The position numbers and the translations under genes are program-made. Source: a virus. From it: a stretch of 43,883 nt of DNA. The stretch is taken from positions 1 to 43,883 of IMG/VR virus record IMGVR_UViG_3300030116_002904; one strand, given 5' to 3'. The notes under the pieces were generated by a model that searched no databases, was not told where the DNA came from, and was given only the letters and a program-made list of their open reading frames with translations. Shown piece by piece: positions 40,020-43,883 of the stretch (positions are counted from its first letter, which is position 1; every line of letters begins with the position of its first letter).

Positions 40020-40531
40020 TACGCAATAGTTTCCGTTTGGTATGCTGGGTTAGTGCTATCGTCTGTTGAAATCATTACAAAGTTGAAATCACCAGTGTTA
40101 ACATCTTCATTACCGTATGAGCGTGAAACGTCATTAACTAAACAGAATACATATTCTTTAATGCCTAGTTGTGGGTTTGTAAGCTCAAGCCATAATGTAG
40201 CTTGACGACCCGCTGTAATTTCAGTGCGGCGGTAAATTCGCAGTTCTTCCTGTGTACTGATATCAACAATGTCAGCCGATGTAAATACAGAAACAGGAAT
40301 TTCCATACCTAAACCAGTTTGTAATGTTTTCTGATATGCGCCTGATGTGTCGTTATTCGCATCAGTAGTACGTGTTGACTCGTTGATTGCTTTGGTTGTT
40401 GTATAACCAAGCGGCTTGTAAGTTAGTGGGGTTGTAGCTGTTGAAAGTGGATCTTCTGAACCACAAGCTTCTGCCCAGCGCACAATTAGATTGCGGCCAA
40501 TGTCTAAATCTTTTTGACAACCTGTTGCCAT
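40019..40531 (-). CDS. Major tail tube protein
   Basis: 170 residues, beta-rich: TGCQKDLDIGRNLIVRWAEA, TLQTGLGMEIPVSVFTSADI, LWLELTNPQLGIKEYVFCLV, GDFNFVMISTDDS. Position directly before chaperone and tape measure identifies the tube protein. Strongly expressed genes need tight timing, and this one alone has a 13-bp hairpin over its ribosome site plus its own promoter. Confidence 0.82.
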   Translation of the reverse strand: MATGCQKDLDIGRNLIVRWAEACGSEDPLSTATTPLTYKPLGYTTTKAINESTRTTDANNDTSGAYQKTLQTGLGMEIPVSVFTSADIVDISTQEELRIYRRTEITAGRQATLWLELTNPQLGIKEYVFCLVNDVSRSYGNEDVNTGDFNFVMISTDDSTNPAYQTETIA

Positions 40532-40533
40532 AA

Positions 40534-40578
40534 TAATTACTCCGAAGTTAAATGAATTAATTCGGAGTAATTATACCA
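40534..40578 (-). promoter_or_regulatory. Tail-tube leader: extended -10 promoter inside a 13-bp inverted repeat that covers the ribosome site
   Basis: TG (40578-40577), TATAAT (40575-40570). TAATTACTCCGAA (minus, 40573-40561) pairs perfectly with TTCGGAGTAATTA (40546-40534), 14-nt loop. The GGAG ribosome site (40544-40541) is in the second arm, 3 nt before ATG (40531). RNA started at about 40563 keeps only three bases of the first arm. Confidence 0.75.
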
Positions 40579-40596
40579 CTTGCGGACGGATAAAAG

Positions 40597-40622
40597 AAAA
40601 CCCACCTTTTACAGTGGGTTTT
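40597..40622 (-). terminator. Intrinsic terminator upstream of the tail-tube promoter
   Basis: AAAACCCAC / GTGGGTTTT, 9-bp perfect stem with 8-nt loop; on the minus strand followed by CTTTT. It isolates the tail-tube promoter from the small unit upstream. Confidence 0.85.
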
Positions 40623-40631
40623 AGAGGGTTG

Positions 40632-40730
40632 GAATAGAGAAGAGTGTATAGGTTGTGCAAGCTTACTTTGTTGACCGCTTGAGTTGGGCTGATTTACTTT
40701 CTGCTGCACACCTATAAACTCTATTTATAT
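40632..40730 (-). ncRNA. Possible structured RNA: long imperfect inverted repeat
   Basis: AATAGAG near 40632 pairs with CTCTATT near 40723, and TATAGG.TTGTGCA with TGCAC.ACCTATA inside it, giving a roughly 100-nt imperfect hairpin just upstream of the terminator. It overlaps the end of the 40-aa reading frame. It may be an RNA element or coincidence. Confidence 0.3.
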
Positions 40731-40785
40731 CTGTTAAGTGATTGCGTTTAAATTCTATCTCACGACCGTATTTAAACAACACCAT
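40663..40785 (-). CDS. Possible small protein or C-terminal remnant, 40 aa
   Basis: ATG 40785-40783, TAA 40665-40663. Sequence is protein-like (FKYGREIEFKRNHLTDINRV, then YRCAAESKSAQLKRSTK) but the ATG lacks a ribosome site. The frame extends upstream without ATG as LDAIIDK, which suggests the C-terminal half of a broken gene. The 24-aa frame upstream could be the N-terminal half, in another frame. Confidence 0.4.
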   Translation of the reverse strand: MVLFKYGREIEFKRNHLTDINRVYRCAAESKSAQLKRSTK

Positions 40786-40850
40786 TTTATCGATAATGGC
40801 ATCGAGATTTTATCACCGCCTTATCTAGTAAGTTAATGAAAAAACTACTT

Positions 40851-40925
40851 TTAACGCTCTTTCGCAATCAGCGCGTTTACTGATTCTGTGGGTGAAATTT
40901 CAAAACCAATGCTTGTATATTTCAT
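40851..40925 (-). CDS. Possible small protein or N-terminal remnant, 24 aa
   Basis: ATG 40925-40923 with GGTGG 7 nt upstream; TAA 40853-40851. MKYTSIGFEISPTESVNALI, then AKER; looks like a real N-terminus. It lies behind a good promoter (41044-41016). Either a mini-gene or the start of a decayed one. Confidence 0.4.
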   Translation of the reverse strand: MKYTSIGFEISPTESVNALIAKER

Positions 40926-41015
40926 TATAGCCACCGATGGAAAAAGGGAAACCATCTAACTTCAACTATAAATCGGCGCATATACCAGACGATCTTTTTA
41001 TTGTCTACATGGCAA

Positions 41016-41044
41016 ACAATAGTCTAATTAAATTTACAGGTCAA
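41016..41044 (-). promoter_or_regulatory. Promoter TTGACC-17-TATTGT of the intergenic unit
   Basis: Minus strand -35 at 41044-41039, overlapping the stop of the tail terminator gene; -10 at 41021-41016. Together with the terminator at 40597-40622 it frames a self-contained unit. Confidence 0.65.
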
Positions 41045-41490
41045 TCACTAATTGCATTAAATTTAACTATTAGCGGTATTTCACAATAAGGACGGCTGTC
41101 ATCCATAGGGTATGGGCCGCCTTTTCCTAATACCTGGATGCTAATAATACACTCGTCAGAGCTTGAAAAGTTCTTACGCAACCAATTTCTAATATCATCT
41201 GTTAAGCCTGTAACTATTGGCGCATCATCAAGATTAGCTTTACCAAACACATAAACGCTAACAGGGTATTGGCTAAAGCCAACTGAGCCGTCTGCAATTT
41301 GGTCATTACCAGCTAAGCGTACTTGTACCAACCTTTCATTAGTTGGCAGTTCTGTCAAATTAACAATACCAGACGCGCTATCTGTAGTACCTTGTGCATT
41401 ACCTTGGTAATCGGTAAATGCTGTTAATAAGCCGCTTGTGCGTATGTGATTTAGTACGCGCTGACTTTCAAAGCTTGCAAGTAATGTCAT
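41041..41490 (-). CDS. Tail terminator-like minor tail protein
   Basis: 149 residues: MTLLASFESQRVLNHIRTSG, RLAGNDQIADGSVGFSQYPV, VYVFGKANLDDAPIVTGLTD and DSRPYCEIPLIVKFNAI. Size, place after the HK97 gp10-like gene and the late beta strand fit the gpU-type terminator family. ATG overlaps the upstream stop by 4 nt. Confidence 0.75.
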   Translation of the reverse strand: MTLLASFESQRVLNHIRTSGLLTAFTDYQGNAQGTTDSASGIVNLTELPTNERLVQVRLAGNDQIADGSVGFSQYPVSVYVFGKANLDDAPIVTGLTDDIRNWLRKNFSSSDECIISIQVLGKGGPYPMDDSRPYCEIPLIVKFNAISD

Positions 41491-41882
41491 ATTTTAAATA
41501 TCTCTAAGTATTTTTTAATCATTGCTTGACCCTCTGGTGATTCAAAGCCGTATTCTAAAAAGTGCGGTGTCGCATTAGGATTCCATGCTGGGCCTTTCTT
41601 ATTTGCTGGCGGTCTTGGATTCCATTTGTATTTACCGTCATTCAGTATTGATGCGTACAAAGTATTATAGCTTAATGAGCCTATTACCCGCCCTGCATTT
41701 TTAACAACGTCAAACCGCTGACTGTTATGCAAAGTACCATACTCAAGTGGAGCTTTTTCCTTTGACAATATACCAGCGCTTGAGCCAACAGCATTAACAA
41801 ACTGCATAGCCTTTTTATCGCTAACGTCACTAACAAAGCTTTTCATTCTAGCTTTTATTTTATTAGCTCCGACAACTGGCAT
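41487..41882 (-). CDS. HK97 gp10-like tail completion protein
   Basis: 131 residues: KAPLEYGTLHNSQRFDVVKN, IGSLSYNTLYASILNDGKYK, and ATPHFLEYGFESPEGQAMIK. This is the HK97gp10 signature (Y...H.G...PHFL..G). ATG 41882 overlaps the TAA of the mini-YopX gene by one base. Confidence 0.85.
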   Translation of the reverse strand: MPVVGANKIKARMKSFVSDVSDKKAMQFVNAVGSSAGILSKEKAPLEYGTLHNSQRFDVVKNAGRVIGSLSYNTLYASILNDGKYKWNPRPPANKKGPAWNPNATPHFLEYGFESPEGQAMIKKYLEIFKI

Positions 41883-42040
41883 TAGGTTACAATCTCAAGC
41901 ACTGAGTTATGGTATCGGTGCAATGGTATTTCACCACCGCAAAGCACGCCATTAACACTTTTTACTTTTATGGTGGTAACAAAGTTCACGTGTTTTATTG
42001 TGTCGCCTTCCTTTATTTCAACGCCATTTTTGTCAATCAT
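41882..42040 (-). CDS. Mini YopX-like protein, 52 aa
   Basis: ATG 42040-42038, TAA 41884-41882. It begins MIDKNGVEIKEGDTIKHV, matching the core DKNGVEIYEGDIVK of the full YopX protein at 504-902, followed by one more strand set (KSVNGVLCGGEIPLHRYHNS). It lacks the usual N-terminal part and IGN tail. Translationally coupled on both sides with neck genes. Role unknown. Confidence 0.7.
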   Translation of the reverse strand: MIDKNGVEIKEGDTIKHVNFVTTIKVKSVNGVLCGGEIPLHRYHNSVLEIVT

Positions 42041-42393
42041 GTAATCACCTTCAAGTCATCAACATCACCAAGCTCTGAACAATCCTGCAAAGCTACAATT
42101 CGAATTGACTCTGCCTTTTCTGCGTCGCTTGGTTTAGCTATTAAACTTTGATCGCCTAATGCTACAAAGTCACCTAGTCTCGGATTCTCGCTAAGCACCT
42201 CAAGCCAAAACGTTGACTGCGGCGTAAAATTAACGCCTGTCGTGTCAGTGTATTGACGACTACCGCCTTGCTCATAACATGCCTTAGTTGTCACAACATC
42301 ATAAGTTGTGGTCTTTTCGTTACCAAAACCTGTAACACGCTTAAACCATATTGTAATGGTTTTATTTGATGCTTCACGCGTTTCTATGCTCAT
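42037..42393 (-). CDS. Putative head-tail connector (stopper-like), 118 aa
   Basis: Small beta-rich protein: NKTITIWFKRVTGFGNEKTT, TPQSTFWLEVLSENPRLGDF, VALGDQSL. By position between adaptor and gp10 it is likely the neck stopper. ATGA overlaps at both ends. Confidence 0.65.
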   Translation of the reverse strand: MSIETREASNKTITIWFKRVTGFGNEKTTTYDVVTTKACYEQGGSRQYTDTTGVNFTPQSTFWLEVLSENPRLGDFVALGDQSLIAKPSDAEKAESIRIVALQDCSELGDVDDLKVIT

Positions 42394-42773
42394 TGTGGGT
42401 TATCCGCAGGGTAAACGGTGCCAGCAGTGCCGATAACAAAATAAGAGTCATCAACAGGCAAGCAGAAATTAGTATCCGCTTCGTATGCCTGTTTTAATCG
42501 CGCATTATCATATTCACCCGAATCGCCGTATTTGTCTTGCTTGAAGTTACGACTTGCACCGTTTGGCGCTTTACGACTTGTTACTTGACCTTCACCGCTA
42601 GCCGCTTGCAATGTGCCAGCTATGTACTTGTTTGCTATCAAGTCAGCTTTAGCACTATCGTAAGAGCTTGTTAGACATGCGTAAACACTCGCAAAAGCGT
42701 CAATTTCATCTTGAATAACAATATCGTTACCTGTACCGCCGTATGCTTTTACTGTTTCTAATGTGAATGGCAT
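42390..42773 (-). CDS. Putative head-tail adaptor, 127 aa
   Basis: MPFTLETVKAYGGTGNDIVI, DEIDAFASVYACLTSSYDSA, with an all-helical N-terminal half and a SRNFKQDKYGDSGEYDNARL segment. It resembles the gp6-like head-tail adaptor proteins by order and helix pattern. ATGG-type tight spacing to the next gene. Confidence 0.65.
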   Translation of the reverse strand: MPFTLETVKAYGGTGNDIVIQDEIDAFASVYACLTSSYDSAKADLIANKYIAGTLQAASGEGQVTSRKAPNGASRNFKQDKYGDSGEYDNARLKQAYEADTNFCLPVDDSYFVIGTAGTVYPADNPQ

Positions 42774-43090
42774 TACGCACCCCCTGTCTTTGCAAACATA
42801 ATACCGCCAATAATAGCTACAACAAGTATAGTTGCTATAGCTCCATACACCGCTCTTTTTGCATCTCTACTATGCTCACGCATATCTGCTATAAGTGGCA
42901 TTTGGTTTTCGATTGCTCTTAATCTTTCATCGTGCTTATCCATTTTAGCCTCTAGCTTGTCGACTCGCTTAACTGTATCAGCTTGTGATTTCTCCACAGT
43001 CTCAGCCAAATGCTCAACTTTGATTGCTAGGTTATTTATACTCCCTAGAACCTCCATTAACTGTATCGGGTTTACTTGATCGCCTGACAT
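42773..43090 (-). CDS. Coiled-coil membrane protein, 105 aa
   Basis: N-terminal coiled coil (MEVLGSINNLAIKVEHLAET, VDKLEAKMDKHDERLRAIEN) and one C-terminal span (YGAIATILVVAIIGGIMFA). Size and layout resemble phage haemolysin-XhlA-like or holin-partner proteins. It heads the connector operon; a second ATG at 43093 is adjacent. Confidence 0.7.
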   Translation of the reverse strand: MSGDQVNPIQLMEVLGSINNLAIKVEHLAETVEKSQADTVKRVDKLEAKMDKHDERLRAIENQMPLIADMREHSRDAKRAVYGAIATILVVAIIGGIMFAKTGGA

Positions 43091-43107
43091 CATAATCTCT
43101 GGTTGTT

Positions 43108-43686
43108 TTATCTATACCTAGAAGTATACCAAAAATATGACACAAGGCGAAAATAACGAAAAGCAAACATGAAACCATAAACATGATTGGTAATAGAGTT
43201 ATAGATTTTGGTTGTGTTATAAAGTGATAAGCATATAGCAACATGAATAACACTAACGATATATGGGTAAGCCTTAGAAAGAAAGCTTTCAGTATTATAA
43301 GTGTTGGCATACCAATCAACAGCCATTAATAAATAAAGTGTCAACATTGTACCACAACAAAAAAGCAACCTTTTGTTTCTACTAAATATTATATGTGGGA
43401 ATATACACAGCATCCATGTAAGCATTGTCGCACACCACCATAGTAAACCGTAGTAAATATCGTGATTAAACCCATCAAGATAACTTATTGCGTCATATAT
43501 CAACCCAAAAAAGTCATGGGATGAAGCGACAAGACAAAGAAAAAAACCCGCAGCAAAAGCGCGGGTTCTTTTTATAGTTACAATGTATGCTAAAGCAATA
43601 ACCAAGTTACTTTGGCTTTGTGTCACCTGGCTTTGTTGGTTTAGTAGGTTGATTTCCGCTACCCATGTTAGTAATTCCTCAATCAT
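43108..43686 (-). CDS. Multi-span membrane protein, N-terminus uncertain
   Basis: An open frame of 192 codons from ATG 43686; about four hydrophobic segments after 43540 (GLLWWCATMLTWMLCIFPHI; LLFCCGTMLTLYLLMAV; YPYIVSVIHVAICLSLY). The first 40 codons overlap a 19-codon gene with a much better ribosome site and a terminator hairpin, so real translation may start further in. A second hydrophobic frame (43032-43319) overlaps it. No family recognised. Confidence 0.45.
   Translation of the reverse strand: MIEELLTWVAEINLLNQQSQVTQSQSNLVIALAYIVTIKRTRAFAAGFFLCLVASSHDFFGLIYDAISYLDGFNHDIYYGLLWWCATMLTWMLCIFPHIIFSRNKRLLFCCGTMLTLYLLMAVDWYANTYNTESFLSKAYPYIVSVIHVAICLSLYNTTKIYNSITNHVYGFMFAFRYFRLVSYFWYTSRYR
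43542..43577 (-). terminator. Intrinsic terminator, AACCCGC / GCGGGTT with T7
   Basis: Minus-strand stem AACCCGC-GCTTTTGCT-GCGGGTT followed by TTTTTTT. It ends transcription of the YopX/HTH/mini-gene unit and lies in the open frame of the membrane protein. Confidence 0.85.
43605..43664 (-). CDS. 19-residue Pro/Lys-rich peptide
   Basis: ATG 43664 sits behind TTGAGGAATTACTAAC (GAGG, ideal spacing) and the TAA is at 43607-43605. Product MGSGNQPTKPTKPGDTKPK. It is followed 30 nt later by a strong terminator and preceded by an extended -10 (TGCTACAAT, 43710-43702). Short Pro/Lys peptides of this kind occur in other phages without known role. Confidence 0.5.
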
Positions 43687-43701
43687 ATTAATAGAGCCTA
43701 T

Positions 43702-43710
43702 ATTGTAGCA
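43702..43710 (-). promoter_or_regulatory. Extended -10 promoter TGCTACAAT
   Basis: TG at 43710-43709, TACAAT at 43707-43702 on the minus strand, starting one base after the HTH gene's stop. Confidence 0.45.
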
Positions 43711-43883
43711 TTAAAGTTTGCTGTATTCCTCAGCAGCTAAATCGAACTGCTCAACTTTATTAATCATGTTTTTAACTTGCACGTAGCTAACACCATTATC
43801 AATAGCAGCTTTGTTGATTCCCTCACTAGAGTCATAAACAGCAATTGCCGCCGCTTTAGCCTTTGCATTAACCGCACGACCTC
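43711..43883 (-). CDS. C-terminal part of the HTH regulator that begins at 503 (split by the contig ends)
   Basis: This is the continuation of the gene at 1-503; stop codon at 43713-43711. It encodes the end of the helix-turn-helix and the tail VEQFDLAAEEYSKL. Bases 43784-43881 duplicate 1-98, so only 43711-43783 add new sequence. Base 43882 (t) differs from its counterpart at 99 (g), which I read as an end error. Confidence 0.75.
   Translation of the reverse strand, partial: GRAVNAKAKAAAIAVYDSSEGINKAAIDNGVSYVQVKNMINKVEQFDLAAEEYSKL
43784..43881. repeat. Terminal 98-bp identity with 1-98 (circular overlap, right copy)
   Basis: Right-hand copy of the end overlap. One mismatch follows (43882 against 99), then a match at 43883. 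Confidence 0.9.

Noticed and set aside
43032-43319. Hydrophobic 95-codon frame overlapping the membrane protein at 43108-43686
   Set aside because: Starts at TTG with no ribosome site and runs into the coiled-coil gene; the overlapping frame has more continuous support, though I cannot exclude it.
1-43883. Prophage or temperate lifestyle
   Set aside because: No integrase, excisionase, CI-like repressor or attachment-like tRNA fragment seen; the Cro-like protein alone is not enough.
1-43883. tRNA genes and CRISPR arrays
   Set aside because: I found no cloverleaf with conserved tRNA positions and no array of spaced repeats; a covariance scan could still find a divergent tRNA.

Overview
The window is one essentially complete tailed-phage genome of about 43.8 kb, AT-rich (around 40% G+C by eye). 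The first 98 bases recur at 43784-43881, and one reading frame crosses the join without a shift, so the sequence is a circular or circularly permuted molecule of 43,783 bp opened inside a gene. The virion genes (PBSX-type large terminase, DUF1073 portal, MuF-like protein, HK97-fold capsid, tape measure, lambda J-like tip protein) indicate a siphovirus with a tail of roughly 100 nm if the usual tape-measure rule holds. The host is probably a marine gammaproteobacterium; this is inferred only from the flavour of the hypothetical proteins. I see no integrase and no CI-like repressor, only a small Cro/YdaS-like protein, so a lytic lifestyle is likely.

Layout. Plus strand, about 14.5-30.7 kb: early and replication genes (DUF2800 nuclease, DUF2815 ssDNA-binding protein, compact family-B DNA polymerase, VRR-NUC nuclease, SNF2 helicase, methyltransferase, MazG-like enzyme). 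These are followed, unusually, by the portal and MuF head genes, then a small lysis cassette with a 3TM holin. Minus strand, read from 14.4 kb down through 0 and on to 30.8 kb: Cro-like regulator, primase-helicase, candidate origin, small genes, terminase, a cluster of small hypotheticals, DUF2213 scaffold/protease, decoration protein, capsid, a fibre-like protein, YopX and an HTH protein. After the join come head-tail connectors, tail tube, tape measure, tail tip and tail spike. Small plus-strand early cassettes with their own promoters and terminators lie at 1.0-1.5, 3.2-3.7 and 8.5-8.8 kb. Four homing-endonuclease-like genes sit in the plus-strand arm.

The most interesting signal is regulatory. 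Several genes (tail tube, GIY-YIG endonuclease, HNH-AP2 endonuclease, portal, DUF2213 protein) begin right after an inverted repeat whose 5' arm lies in or upstream of a predicted promoter -10 box. Transcripts read through from upstream would carry the whole hairpin, which hides the ribosome site or forms a terminator. Transcripts started at the local promoter would lose the 5' arm. This is the logic known for T4 gene e, soc and I-TevI, here apparently reused across one genome. Other notable points are a candidate origin with phased GGGTC/GACCC repeats beside the primase-helicase, a moron-like transcription unit inside the tail operon, and a mini-YopX gene among the neck genes.
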